Positions 28,369 through 37,426 of a DNA stretch of 64,000 bases are shown here, piece after piece; within the stretch, counting starts at the first letter, position 1, and every line of letters starts with the position of its first letter. Below the pieces are notes generated by a model. It was not told the origin of the DNA, made no database searches, and saw nothing but the letters and a program-made list of their open reading frames with translations. The position numbers and the translations under genes were made by a program. This DNA is from Streptomyces sparsogenes. GTDB taxonomy: Bacteria; Actinomycetota; Actinomycetes; Streptomycetales; Streptomycetaceae. Location: contig NZ_MAXF01000016.1 in NCBI RefSeq assembly GCF_001704635.1, forward strand, positions 62,001 to 126,000. The letters run 5' to 3'.

Positions 28369-29157
28369 GTGGAGAGCACCCCGACCGGAGCGGCCGTCAC
28401 GGCCGAGGGGCTGGGCGTCCAGGGCCCGCACGGCTGGGCGTTCCGCGATGTCGCCGTCGCCGCCGACCCGGGCTCGCTGATCGCCGTGGCCGGACCGTCG
28501 GGTTCCGGCCGTACCTGTCTGCTGCTCACGCTCACCGGCCGGATGCGGCCCACGGAAGGCCGCGCCGAGGTCGCAGGTCTCCGTGTGCCCCGACAAATGG
28601 CGGCCATACGGCGAATCAGCGCCCTCGCCCATGTGCCGGGCGTCACCGACCTGGAGCCCGCGCTCACGGTCGGCGAGCACCTGCGCGAGCGCGCGCTGCT
28701 GCAACGCCGGTTCGCCGACTCCCCGCGCGGGCTGCTGCGGCCCCGGCGGGAGCGCGCGGCCGAGTCCCGGGCCCGGATCGAGGCGGCGCTCGGCGACGCC
28801 GGGCTGGACCTGGAGACGCTGCCCAAGGGCCCGCGCACGGCCGTACGGGACCTGGAGCGGCTGGAGGCGCTGCGGCTGTCGGTGGCGCTCGCGCTGGTCT
28901 CCCGGCCCCGGCTGCTGGCGGTCGACGACATCGACCTGAAGCTCTCGGACGCCGAGCGCGAGCAGGCCTGGGCGCTGCTGCGAGGCCTCGCGGAGGCGGG
29001 CCACACGGTCCTGGCGGTGTGCGGCCAGGCCCCGGACGGCGCGGTCGTGGTCTCCACCGCGCCCGAGGACGCGAACGCCGGGGACACCGAGAACGCCGGG
29101 GACAAGGACGGGAAAGAGGGGGCGGCGGATGCGCTCGTCGAAACTGGCCGCGCTTGA
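28369..29157 (+). CDS. ABC-transporter-like ATP-binding protein with degenerate motifs
   Basis: A 262-aa protein with ABC ATPase layout. GTG 28369 is chosen for AGGGAG at 28354-28359. The Walker A reads GPSGSGRT (residues 42-49), with Arg48 in place of the essential Lys. The expected LSGGQ signature is replaced by RDLERLEALRLSVALAL, and the Walker B is LLAVDDIDLKLS, without the usual DE. It is therefore probably weak or inactive as an ATPase, or uses an altered mechanism. The last ~30 residues are charged and Gly-rich. It overlaps the YhgE gene by 29 nt, so the two are likely partners. Confidence 0.82.
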   Translation: MESTPTGAAVTAEGLGVQGPHGWAFRDVAVAADPGSLIAVAGPSGSGRTCLLLTLTGRMRPTEGRAEVAGLRVPRQMAAIRRISALAHVPGVTDLEPALTVGEHLRERALLQRRFADSPRGLLRPRRERAAESRARIEAALGDAGLDLETLPKGPRTAVRDLERLEALRLSVALALVSRPRLLAVDDIDLKLSDAEREQAWALLRGLAEAGHTVLAVCGQAPDGAVVVSTAPEDANAGDTENAGDKDGKEGAADALVETGRA

Positions 29158-31213
29158 GCTGAGGCGGTTCGGCAGGGGCCGGCTCCCCCGGGCGGCGCTC
29201 GCCGCCCTGGTCCTGCTGCCGCTGCTCTACGGCGCGCTGTACCTGTGGTCGTTCTGGGATCCGTACGGACGCCTCGACAAGCTCCCGGTCGCGCTCGTCA
29301 ACGCCGACACCGGCGCCACCGTCAAGGGGGAGAAGATCCACGCGGGGGACGAGATCACCCGCAACCTGCTGCGCAGTGACACCTTCGACTGGCACCGCAC
29401 CAGCGCCGCCGAGGCCCGCCGGGGGGTGGAGGACGGCAGGTACTACCTGTCGCTGACCATACCCGCGGACTTCAGCGAGCGGGTGGCCTCCAGCTCCGGC
29501 GACTCGCCCGAGACCGGCGCCCTCCAGGTGCGCACCAACGACGCCAACAACTACATCGTCGGCCAGATCTCCCGCACGGTCTTCTCCGAGGTCCGCTCCG
29601 CCGCCTCCACCAAGGCGTCCCGCACCTTCTACGACAAGATCTACGTGTCGTTCTCCGACATCCACGGCGAGACGGAGAAGGCCGCCAAGGGCGCCGACAA
29701 GCTCGACGAGGGCATCGGGAAGGCCGAGAAAGGCGCGAACGACCTCGCCAAGGGCCTGGGCCGGGCCAAGAAGGGCGCGCATTCGCTCAAGAGCGGGCTG
29801 ACCACGCTCAACCGGGGTGCGGGCACCCTGGAGACGGGCGCGGGCAAGGTCGCCGACGGCACGCAGGCCCTCTCGGACAAGGTCAACAGCGTGGCGGGCA
29901 AGGTGGGTCCGTTCCTCAAGCAGAACGGCGAGGAGATCGGCAGGGTCGCCCAGCGGGTCGCCGACGCCTCCAAGAAGGCCTCGGACAGCCTCGGCGACCT
30001 CCCCACCCAGGCCGCCGACGCCGCCACCAAGGCCCGCGCGGCCTCCGACGAGCTGGCCGCCGACTACAGGACGCGCTGCGAGGGCGCGGTGGAACTCGCC
30101 CCCGACTGCCCGGCGTTGAAGAAGGCGGTCGGCGCGGCCGACACCGCCGCCGACGTGGCCGAGGACGTCGACGACCTCATCCAGGACCACACCGCCGAAC
30201 TCACCACGCTCGGGAACCACCTGGACGACCTGCACGACAAGTCACAATGGCTCGCCGACAACGCCCCGCACCTCGGCGACGACCTCGACAACGCCGTCGC
30301 CAAGATCAACGCCCTCAACTCGGGCGCGCACAAGGTCGCCAAGGGGGCCGACCGCCTCCACACCGGGCTCACGACCGCCAAGGGCGGCGCGTCCACCCTG
30401 GACACCGGCCTCGGCACGCTCCGCGACGGCGCCGGCTCGCTCAGCGGCGGGCTGATCAAGCTCTCCGACGGCTCCGGCAAGCTCTCCGGCGGCCTGCACG
30501 ACGGCGCCGCGAAGATCCCCGACTACGACAAGAAGGACCGGGACGCGCGTACGGAGGTGATGGCCGACCCCGTCCAGCTCGCCAGCCGGGACCTGCACCA
30601 GGCGCCCAACTACGGCACCGGCTTCGCCCCGTACTTCATCCCGCTCTCCCTCTGGGTCGGCGCGATGGTCGCCTACATGCTGATCCCGCCGCTCAACCGG
30701 CGCGCCCTGGCCGCGGGCGCCTCCTCCTGGCGGGTGGCGCTGGCGGGCTGGCTGCCGGTCGTGGCGATCGGCGTGCTGCAGACGGCGGCGCTGATGGCCG
30801 TGCTGCACTGGGCGGTGGGGCTGCGGATGGCCCGGGCCGCGGGGACGATCGGCTTCCTGTTCCTGGTGGCCGCCTGCTTCGCGGCGATCGTGCAGTGGCT
30901 GAGCGCCCGCTTCGGACCGGCCGGCCGGATCCTGGTGCTGGCCCTGCTGATGCTCCAGCTGACCTCGGCGGGCGGCACCTATCCGGTGCAGACCAGCCCC
31001 CGGTTCTTCAACGCCCTTCACCCCTTCCTGCCGATGAGTTACGTCGTGGACGCGCTGCGCCGGCTCATCACGGGCGGCGGGCTCGGCCCGGTGTGGCTGG
31101 CCTGCGGGGTGCTGCTCGGGTTCACCGCGGCGACCCTCGCCCTCACCGCCTGGTCCGCCCGGCGGGGGCAGGTCTGGTCGGTCAAACGGCTGCACCCGGA
31201 GCTGAGCCTGTGA
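29129..31213 (+). CDS. YhgE/Pip family membrane protein (ABC-2-like)
   Basis: A 694-aa envelope protein of the YhgE/Pip (phage infection protein) family, related to ABC-2 permeases and ESX-type export. One N-terminal helix (about residues 21-42), then a large extracytoplasmic region with VALVNADTGATVKGEKIHAGDE. A long helical stretch of repeated A-K-G-A-x-x-L-x-x-G-type heptads (about 180-460) follows, and five or six C-terminal helices. Co-transcribed with the degenerate ATPase and the TetR gene; likely an efflux or envelope-export unit, substrate unknown. Confidence 0.88.
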   Translation: MRSSKLAALELRRFGRGRLPRAALAALVLLPLLYGALYLWSFWDPYGRLDKLPVALVNADTGATVKGEKIHAGDEITRNLLRSDTFDWHRTSAAEARRGVEDGRYYLSLTIPADFSERVASSSGDSPETGALQVRTNDANNYIVGQISRTVFSEVRSAASTKASRTFYDKIYVSFSDIHGETEKAAKGADKLDEGIGKAEKGANDLAKGLGRAKKGAHSLKSGLTTLNRGAGTLETGAGKVADGTQALSDKVNSVAGKVGPFLKQNGEEIGRVAQRVADASKKASDSLGDLPTQAADAATKARAASDELAADYRTRCEGAVELAPDCPALKKAVGAADTAADVAEDVDDLIQDHTAELTTLGNHLDDLHDKSQWLADNAPHLGDDLDNAVAKINALNSGAHKVAKGADRLHTGLTTAKGGASTLDTGLGTLRDGAGSLSGGLIKLSDGSGKLSGGLHDGAAKIPDYDKKDRDARTEVMADPVQLASRDLHQAPNYGTGFAPYFIPLSLWVGAMVAYMLIPPLNRRALAAGASSWRVALAGWLPVVAIGVLQTAALMAVLHWAVGLRMARAAGTIGFLFLVAACFAAIVQWLSARFGPAGRILVLALLMLQLTSAGGTYPVQTSPRFFNALHPFLPMSYVVDALRRLITGGGLGPVWLACGVLLGFTAATLALTAWSARRGQVWSVKRLHPELSL

Positions 31214-31232
31214 TCGCGGAGGGAACGGACCT

Positions 31233-31919
31233 GTGAGCGAGACCACTTCGGCAGCGGGCACAATCAGCGCCATGGACAGCAGCAGCACGCGTCGCCAGGC
31301 CACCCGGCAGAAGCTCTTCGAGGCAGCGGTCACCCTCATCGCGGAGCAGGGGTTCTCCTCCACCACCGTCGACGAGATCGCCGAGCGGGCCGGGGTGGCC
31401 AAGGGCACGGTGTACTACAACTTCGCGAGCAAGACCATGCTCTTCGAGGAGCTGCTGCGGCACGGCATCGAGCTGCTGACCGCCTCGCTGCAGAGCGCCG
31501 CCGACGAGACGGCCGAGCGCGGCGGCGGCCCCGTCGACGCGCTGGACGCCATGGTCCGCGCGGGCCTGGGGTTCATCGCGCGCTACCCGTCGCTGACCCA
31601 GCTGTACGTCGCCGAGCTGTGGCGCACCAACCGCGCCTGGCAGTCCACGCTGATGGTGGTGCGCCGGCAGGCCATAGCGGTGATCGAGTCGGTGCTGCGG
31701 GAGGGCGTGGCCGCCGGGGAGCTGAGCGAGGACATCGACATCCCGCTGACCGCCTCGGCGCTCTTCGGAATGGTCCTGGTGGCGGCGCTGGACTGGCAGT
31801 CGTACCAGCCGGAGCGGTCGCTGGACGACGTGCACGCCGCGCTGTCCCGGCTGCTGCAGGGGCGCGTGGGCGGCGCTTCGCCCAAGGGCCCGGCCAGAGG
31901 CATCGGCGCCCCGGGCTGA
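31233..31919 (+). CDS. TetR/AcrR family transcriptional regulator
   Basis: A 228-aa one-component repressor. The N-terminal helix-turn-helix is in TTVDEIAERAGVAKGTVYYNFASKTMLFEELL (about residues 43-75), followed by a helical ligand-binding domain. GTG 31233 follows GGAGGGA; an in-frame ATG at 31272 is an alternative start. It lies 19 nt after the YhgE gene and probably represses the operon through the palindrome at 28333-28346. Confidence 0.9.
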   Translation: MSETTSAAGTISAMDSSSTRRQATRQKLFEAAVTLIAEQGFSSTTVDEIAERAGVAKGTVYYNFASKTMLFEELLRHGIELLTASLQSAADETAERGGGPVDALDAMVRAGLGFIARYPSLTQLYVAELWRTNRAWQSTLMVVRRQAIAVIESVLREGVAAGELSEDIDIPLTASALFGMVLVAALDWQSYQPERSLDDVHAALSRLLQGRVGGASPKGPARGIGAPG

Positions 31920-31939
31920 GCCCGGCCAGAGCGGCAAAA

Positions 31940-31994
31940 AGGCGCTGTTCTGGTGCGGTTCGAACCCCGATCGATCCGCGCCGGAACAGCGCCT
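31940..31994 (+). terminator. Long hairpin after the TetR operon
   Basis: AGGCGCTGTTCTGG (31940-31953) pairs with CCGGAACAGCGCCT (31981-31994) with a single T-G wobble. The loop can fold further (GCGG/CCGC) and contains GGTTCGAACCCC, which looks like a tRNA T-arm but is not part of a tRNA. Confidence 0.65.
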
Positions 31995-32210
31995 CCCCCC
32001 GGGAGAATCCCCCGATGCGTCCGGGTCGCCACGCCGTTCCGCCGCCCCGTGTCGGCGGTCCGGCGCCGCGCCCCTTCCGCGCCCACCACTCTTCCTTCCG
32101 CGCAGGTCATGACCCATCCGCGCGATTACTCATCTGTCCGACTAGGTACGCGTACTCAAGCCCTGGGCGCTTCTCCCCAGGCCACGGTGTCCGCTGTCGG
32201 TGGCGGCGGA

Positions 32211-32216
32211 TAAAGT
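32211..32216 (+). promoter_or_regulatory. Candidate -10 of a leaderless flavoprotein transcript
   Basis: TAAAGT ends 7 nt before the ATG at 32224, with no ribosome site between. The -35 is not clear. Confidence 0.4.
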
Positions 32217-32223
32217 CGCGGTC

Positions 32224-33795
32224 ATGGCACGGATTGCGGTGATCGGCGCCGGGATGGGCGCCATGGCGGCCGCCGCCCGGCTGGCCGTCGCGGGCCACCA
32301 GGTGGCGGTGTACGAGCGCGGGCGGACCCACGGCGGCGGGGTCGGGCGCTTCGAGCGGGACGGGTTCGCCTTCGACACCGGCCCCGGGCTGCTCCACCTG
32401 CCCGCCGTCTACCGCGATCTGTTCGTGAAGACCGGCAAGGAGACCCTGGAGCAGTGCGTCGAGCTGACCCAGGTCGACCCCGCGAGCCGGCACCTCTTCG
32501 CCGACGGCACGGACGTCCCGCTGCCCAACGCCTCGCGGGCCGGGGTGGTCCGGGCGCTGGACGACGCCTTCGGCGCGGGCGCGGGCGAGCGCTGGAGCGA
32601 TCTGGTCAACCGGGCCCGCGAGGCCTGGGACGCCACCCGCAGACCGCTGCTCGAGGAGCCGCTGCGCGCGGACTGGCGGGCCCTGGGCCGCGACCCCTAT
32701 CCGGCGCCCGCCCGCCGCGGGATCTCCGGCTGGCTCCGCCGGGACGGCGGGCGGCCGGCCACGCTCGCCGATGTGGCGCGCCGTGAGCTGAAGGACCCCA
32801 GGGCCGCCGCCCTGCTGGAGAGCCACGCGCTCGCGCACAGCCTCGATCCGCGCACCGCCCCGGCCGGCGCCGCGGTGCTGCCGTATCTGGAGCAGACCTT
32901 CGGCACCTGGTACGCGCGCGGCGGGATGCGGGCGCTGGCCGACGCGCTGTACGGGCGCTGCCGGGCGCGGAAGGTGCGGTTCTCCTTCGGGGCCGAGGTC
33001 GTCGGCATCCTGGAGAAGGACGGGCGCGCGGCGGGCGTGGAGCTGGCGGACGGCTCCGTGGCGGAGGCTGACGCGGTGGTGGCCGGCGTCGCCCCGGCGC
33101 TGCTGCCCGCGCTGCTGGGCGGCGCCGAGCCCTGGCGCGACGGCGATGTGCGGCCCGCCGGCGACCCCGCGACCGGAGCCGGCGCCGGCGGCGGGGCGGG
33201 GCGGCTCACGGTCTTCCTCGCGCTGCGCGGTGCCCGCCCCCGGGACGCCGCCCACCGCACCGTGGTCCACACCCCGGACCGCGAAGCCGAGCTGGCGGCC
33301 GTCTTCGGCAAGGCCGGCGACAGCCGCGGGACGCGCGAGCCGTGCCCCCGCCCGACGGTGACCGTGCTGCGCCCGGACGACCCCACGACCCGCCCCGACG
33401 AGGACCACGAGGCCGTCACGCTCACCGCCACCGTCGCCCCGCACGGCCCGGTGGACTGGATCGACGGTCCGGCCGCCGAGCAGGACGCGGAGCGGCTCGT
33501 GGCGGCCGCCGAGGCGGCGATACCGGGGCTGCGCGACCGGCTGCTGTGGCGGGAGGTGCGCACCCCCGCCGACACCGCCGCGGACACCGCCGCCCCGGGC
33601 GGCGCCGTGCCCGGCCCCGCCCTGGCCGGCGCGGACGGGCGCTTTCTGCGTCCGGCGAATCTCACGCGCCTGCCGGGGCTGTATCTGGCGGGCGGCTGGG
33701 CGCATCCGGGCGGCGGGCTCGCCCATGCGGGGATGTCGGGCGCGATGGTGGCCGGGCTGATCGTCGACGGGGCGGACTGGCGCGGCTCCCAGTGA
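32224..33795 (+). CDS. Phytoene-desaturase-like FAD-dependent oxidoreductase
   Basis: A 523-aa flavoprotein of the amine-oxidase/phytoene desaturase superfamily. ATG 32224 gives [33 protein letters not shown], a clean dinucleotide-binding motif; a GTG at 32200 adds eight residues. [18 protein letters not shown] resembles the second conserved block, and the C-terminus [31 protein letters not shown] is the FAD-binding ATG-type motif of carotene desaturases. No carotenoid genes are nearby, so the substrate is unknown. Confidence 0.87.
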   Translation: MARIAVIGAGMGAMAAAARLAVAGHQVAVYERGRTHGGGVGRFERDGFAFDTGPGLLHLPAVYRDLFVKTGKETLEQCVELTQVDPASRHLFADGTDVPLPNASRAGVVRALDDAFGAGAGERWSDLVNRAREAWDATRRPLLEEPLRADWRALGRDPYPAPARRGISGWLRRDGGRPATLADVARRELKDPRAAALLESHALAHSLDPRTAPAGAAVLPYLEQTFGTWYARGGMRALADALYGRCRARKVRFSFGAEVVGILEKDGRAAGVELADGSVAEADAVVAGVAPALLPALLGGAEPWRDGDVRPAGDPATGAGAGGGAGRLTVFLALRGARPRDAAHRTVVHTPDREAELAAVFGKAGDSRGTREPCPRPTVTVLRPDDPTTRPDEDHEAVTLTATVAPHGPVDWIDGPAAEQDAERLVAAAEAAIPGLRDRLLWREVRTPADTAADTAAPGGAVPGPALAGADGRFLRPANLTRLPGLYLAGGWAHPGGGLAHAGMSGAMVAGLIVDGADWRGSQ

Positions 33796-34054
33796 CGGGA
33801 AGCGAGGCCCGCTCCCGGACGCCCGCCGGGCGTCCCCGGCGGCGCGGCTCGCCGCCCGGGCCGGCTCCGCCCCGTCCGGCCGCAGGCCCGCCCGGCCCCG
33901 GCGCGGCCGGGGCGTACGGGACCCACCCGTCCCGCGAGGCCACGCGGGGCGCCCGCCGCGCGCCCCGGGGCCGGGGGCTTGCCCCGGCCGGGGGAAGGGG
34001 CGGGGCGGGGGGACAGACCCCGCGCCGCCCGGTGGGACCGGCAGGCGTCAGGCG

Positions 34055-35026
34055 TCAGTAGCGGTACCGCTCGTCGTAGCCGCCGTTGTAGTCCTGCTGC
34101 TGGTAGGGGTACGGCGGCTGGTCGTGCGGGAGGTCGTCGCCGTCGCGCTGCTGGGGGACCCACGGTCCGCCGGGCTCCATGCTCGCCTCGGGGGCGTACT
34201 GCTGCTGACCGCCGTAGGAGGGCTCCGCCGCGTAGTGGTCGCCGAGGCCGCCCGTGCCGTACTGGTCGTGGCCGTAGGAGGCGTACTGCCCGGCGTACTG
34301 CTGATGCGCGTACTGCTGGTCGTAGCCCGCCTGTTGCGGCTCGTACCCGGGCTGCGGGGAGCCGCCGTACGGGTCGCCGTAGCCGCCGTAGCCGTCGGTG
34401 CCGTATCCGTACTGGCCGGCGTCCGCGTAGGCGTCCTGGCCGTGGTCCTGGCCCGTGCCGTAGGCAGGGCTCCCGGCGTGGCTGTCGTGATGGCCTTCGG
34501 GGGTGCCGTAGCCGCCGTAGGTCTCGTAGCCTCCGTAACCCCCCGTCCCGCCGGCCCCGGCCGTCTGCGCGGCCTGCCCGGCCTGCGCGCCGTGCGCGGC
34601 GGAGTCGCCGTAGACGCCGTACTCACCCGTGTCGTCGGGCAGCGGCTCCGGCTGGTACGCGGTCGGCTCCTGCTGCGACACCGGGACCGCCTCGAGGTCG
34701 GAGACCTCGAGCGTCGGCTCGGCGTCCGGCGGGGGCGGCGCGCTCTCGCGCTCCCCGCGGCTGAGGCCCGGTACGCCGCGCAGCGCCCACCCGGCGGCGA
34801 AGCCGCGCCGGAAGGACAGCGTGACGTAGGTCTGGCCGACCGCGAAGGCGATCGCGCCCGCACCGATCACCCACACCGACGGGATGATCACGCCGACCAC
34901 CACTCCGAGGAAGCCGGTGAAGGCGAGGAGCCGCCAGCGCAACCGTGCCTTGTACTGCAGCAGCACCTCGCCCAGCAGCCACAGCGCGACGATGCCGAAC
35001 GCGATGTAGAGGACCGTCCAGCCCAT
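34055..35026 (-). CDS. Membrane protein with long Tyr/Gln/Gly-rich disordered tail
   Basis: A 323-aa protein of unknown function. Two or three membrane helices occupy residues 1-75 ([21 protein letters not shown], then [32 protein letters not shown]). From about residue 130 to the end the sequence is low complexity: [32 protein letters not shown] and [15 protein letters not shown] blocks, with Tyr close to one residue in five. This is a prion-like composition expected to be cytoplasmic and disordered. It lies 39 nt after metF in the same direction. Confidence 0.8.
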   Translation of the reverse strand: MGWTVLYIAFGIVALWLLGEVLLQYKARLRWRLLAFTGFLGVVVGVIIPSVWVIGAGAIAFAVGQTYVTLSFRRGFAAGWALRGVPGLSRGERESAPPPPDAEPTLEVSDLEAVPVSQQEPTAYQPEPLPDDTGEYGVYGDSAAHGAQAGQAAQTAGAGGTGGYGGYETYGGYGTPEGHHDSHAGSPAYGTGQDHGQDAYADAGQYGYGTDGYGGYGDPYGGSPQPGYEPQQAGYDQQYAHQQYAGQYASYGHDQYGTGGLGDHYAAEPSYGGQQQYAPEASMEPGGPWVPQQRDGDDLPHDQPPYPYQQQDYNGGYDERYRY

Positions 35027-35065
35027 GCCCGCCCCTCTCGTGCGGCCGCCCGTCGGCTGCCGTCA

Positions 35066-35983
35066 TCAGGACCGCTGATGCAGTCCCAGATTCTCGTAGA
35101 TCTCCAGCGTCGCCGGGGAGTGGTTCAGCGTAATGAAGTGCAGTCCGGGGATCTCCTCGGCCATCAACCGCGCGCACAACTGGGTGGCGTAGTCGATCCC
35201 GATCGAGCGTACAGCCGCCGCGTCGTCCTTGACCGCCAGGATCCGCTCCGCGAGGTCCGGAGGGAAGGCGGCGTTGCTCAACTGCGCGAACCGCTCGATC
35301 TGCCGCACGTTCGTGACGGGCATGATCTCAGGGATGATCGGCGTCGTACAGCCCGCGGCGGCGACCCGGTCGCGGAGCCGCAGATAGTCCTCGGCGTAGA
35401 AGAACATCTGGGTGATCGCGAAGTCGGCGCCGGCGCGGCACTTGTCCACGAAGTGACGGATGTCGGCGTCCCAGTCCGTCGAGCGCGGGTGCATCTCGGG
35501 GAAGGCCGCGACGCCGACGCAGAAGTCTCCGGACTCCTTGATCAGCTCGACCAGTTCGGCGGCGTAGGTGACGCCGTCGGGGTGGCGGACCCACTCCCCC
35601 ATGGGGTCGCCGGGCGGGTCGCCGCGCAGCGCCAGCATGTTGCGGATCCCGGCGCCCGCGTACTGCCCGATGATGTTGCGCAGCTCGGCGCGGGAGTGGT
35701 TGACGGCGGTGAGGTGGGCGACCGGGGTGAGGGTGGTGTCGGTCGCGATGCGCTCGGTCACGCGCACGGTCCCCTCACGGGAGGAGCCGCCCGCGCCGTA
35801 GGTCACGGAGACGAAGGTCGGGGAGACTGCTTCGAGCCGGCGGATGGCGTTCCACAGAGTCTGTTCTCCCTTCTCCGTCTTCGGGGCGAAGAACTCGAAG
35901 GAATACGACTGCTCGCCGGACGCGAGGAGATCCCGCACGGTGTGGGCGCGATCTGTCCTGGTGGAGGCTGTGCCAAGGGCCAT
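35066..35983 (-). CDS. metF: 5,10-methylenetetrahydrofolate reductase
   Basis: FAD enzyme reducing methylene-THF to methyl-THF for methionine synthesis. A TIM-barrel protein of 305 aa with the motifs [41 protein letters not shown] and [17 protein letters not shown]. The ATG at 35983 is preceded by TAACCT and 6 nt, a leaderless arrangement. No cobalamin or SAM riboswitch was seen upstream. Confidence 0.95.
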   Translation of the reverse strand: MALGTASTRTDRAHTVRDLLASGEQSYSFEFFAPKTEKGEQTLWNAIRRLEAVSPTFVSVTYGAGGSSREGTVRVTERIATDTTLTPVAHLTAVNHSRAELRNIIGQYAGAGIRNMLALRGDPPGDPMGEWVRHPDGVTYAAELVELIKESGDFCVGVAAFPEMHPRSTDWDADIRHFVDKCRAGADFAITQMFFYAEDYLRLRDRVAAAGCTTPIIPEIMPVTNVRQIERFAQLSNAAFPPDLAERILAVKDDAAAVRSIGIDYATQLCARLMAEEIPGLHFITLNHSPATLEIYENLGLHQRS

Positions 35984-35989
35984 ACGGGA

Positions 35990-35995
35990 AGGTTA
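35990..35995 (-). promoter_or_regulatory. Candidate -10 of a leaderless metF transcript
   Basis: TAACCT on the minus strand lies 6 nt upstream of the metF ATG at 35983. No ribosome site lies between. Confidence 0.45.
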
Positions 35996-36126
35996 GCCAG
36001 CGGTGGGGCGCACGCCCAGCGGGCCGAGGCGTTATGCCCCTTTCGCCGGGCGTTGGTCCGTACTGCGGACACATCGCGGGAAAAGAGCGGGTCGGCACGG
36101 CTCCGCCGGGGCGTGGCCGCGGGGGC

Positions 36127-36783
36127 TCACAGGGCGTGCGCGCGCACCCGCTTGGCCAGCTCGGCGGCGGCCGCGCCGGGGTCGTCGGCCTCGGTGACGG
36201 CCCGGACCACGACGATCCGCCGCGCGCCGGCCTCCAGCACCTCGTCCAGGTTGGCGGCGTCGATCCCGCCGATGGCGAACCAGGGCCGCGCGGTCCTCAG
36301 CGCGGCGGTGTGCCGCACGAGCGACAGGCCGGGCGCGGGCCGCCCCGGCTTGGTGGGTGTGGGCCAGCAGGGCCCGGTGCAGAAGTAGTCGACGCCCGGC
36401 TCGGCGGCCGCGGCCTCCGCCTCGGCCGGCGCGTGGGTGGACCGGCCGATCAGCACATCGGCGCCGAGGATCGCGCGCGCGGCCGGGACGGGGAGGTCGC
36501 CCTGGCCGAGGTGCAGCACGTCGGAGCCGATGGCGTGGGCGACGTCCGCCCGGTCGTTGACCGCCAGCAGCTTGCCGTGGCGGCGGCAGGCGTCGGCGAG
36601 GACCGCGAGGTGGTCCAGCTCCTCGCGGGCCTCCATGCCCTTGTCGCGCAGCTGGACGATGTCCACCCCGGAGCCCAGCACGGCGTCCAGGAACTCCGGC
36701 AGATCGCCCTGGCGCCGGCGGGCGTCGGTGCACAGGTAGAGCCGGGCGTCGGCGAGCTGCTCGCGGGCGGTGGTGGCGGCCAT
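36127..36783 (-). CDS. thiE: Thiamin phosphate synthase
   Basis: Joins HMP-PP and the thiazole phosphate to thiamin phosphate. A 218-aa TIM-barrel enzyme with [16 protein letters not shown] (pyrophosphate-binding), [26 protein letters not shown], the [17 protein letters not shown] loop and [35 protein letters not shown]. It is separate from the thiO-thiS-thiG operon 2 kb away and on the opposite strand, and shows no TPP riboswitch of its own. Confidence 0.94.
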   Translation of the reverse strand: MAATTAREQLADARLYLCTDARRRQGDLPEFLDAVLGSGVDIVQLRDKGMEAREELDHLAVLADACRRHGKLLAVNDRADVAHAIGSDVLHLGQGDLPVPAARAILGADVLIGRSTHAPAEAEAAAAEPGVDYFCTGPCWPTPTKPGRPAPGLSLVRHTAALRTARPWFAIGGIDAANLDEVLEAGARRIVVVRAVTEADDPGAAAAELAKRVRAHAL

Positions 36784-36806
36784 TGGGACGGCTTTCCCCC
36801 TGGGTC

Positions 36807-36969
36807 GGCGGTGGCGGGACGGCGGTGGCGGGACGGGGCGGCGAGGGCGGCGGCACGCAGACGCCGGGTCGGCGGCGTACGGACCGGAGCGGCCGGCCCG
36901 TACGCCGCGGTGTGGTGCGGACGGATCAGACGGATGGGATGGATCGGATGGTGCGGACGGATCGGATGG
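36807..36969. repeat. Simple-sequence repeats upstream of thiE
   Basis: Two tandem copies with a 14-nt period (GGCGGTGGCGGGACGG at 36807-36822 and 36821-36836). Then comes a GGAT-rich microsatellite at about 36918-36969, in which GTGCGGACGGATC occurs at 36915-36927 and 36951-36963. The tract fills the gap between the Rv2175c-type gene and thiE. Confidence 0.6.
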
Positions 36970-36970
36970 C

Positions 36971-37336
36971 TCAGACCGCCAGCGCCTGCGCGCGGCGCTT
37001 CACCTCGGTGCCGCGATTCTCACGCAGGGCCTGAGCCGGGGTGCCGGGCAGGCTCGGGTCCGGGGTGAAGAGCCACTCCAGCATCTCCTCGTCGCTGAAG
37101 CCGTCGTCCTTCAGCAGCGTCAGGGTGCCCACCAGGCCCTTGACGACCTTTCCGTCACCGATGAACTCGGCGGGCACCTGGAGCACCCTGTTCTCGCCAC
37201 GGCGCACCGCGATCAGCTGACCCTCCTTGACCAGCTGCCGCACGCGCGTCACCTCGACACCGAGCCGTTCGGCGACATCGGGGAGGGTGAGCCAGGCGGG
37301 GACGAGAGCATCGATCTTTGCGTCAATCTCGGTCAC
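36971..37336 (-). CDS. Rv2175c family DNA-binding protein
   Basis: A 121-aa protein with an N-terminal winged helix-turn-helix ([45 protein letters not shown]) and a short C-terminal helical domain ([22 protein letters not shown]), matching the actinobacterial Rv2175c family. In M. tuberculosis the relative is a substrate of the kinase PknL. The residues targeted there were not checked here. Its targets in this organism are unknown. A PASTA kinase gene lies 5 kb away. Confidence 0.87.
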   Translation of the reverse strand: MTEIDAKIDALVPAWLTLPDVAERLGVEVTRVRQLVKEGQLIAVRRGENRVLQVPAEFIGDGKVVKGLVGTLTLLKDDGFSDEEMLEWLFTPDPSLPGTPAQALRENRGTEVKRRAQALAV

Positions 37337-37426
37337 GGGACAAGCCTGCCATCTGGGACTGACAGTGGGTAGTCGGGCGGCGGACGGCGGGGCGCCCGGC
37401 CGCCGCCCGCCGGTCCGCGCGGTGGG

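Larger units (their letters stand above)
31920..32223. other. 304-nt gap between TetR gene and flavoprotein gene
   Basis: Holds a long imperfect hairpin (31940-31994) that probably terminates the TetR operon, then no recognisable gene, then a -10-like TAAAGT (32211-32216) just before the next start codon. Confidence 0.6.

Noticed and set aside
31954..31980. GGTTCGAACCCC resembling a tRNA T-arm, possible tRNA fragment or att site
   Set aside because: No acceptor, D or anticodon arms fit around it. The motif sits in the loop of a hairpin terminator, and no integrase or direct repeat is nearby.
36784..36970. Possible second TPP riboswitch upstream of thiE
   Set aside because: The conserved CTGAGA and ACCTGATC-type segments are absent on the minus strand. 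Only simple repeats are present.
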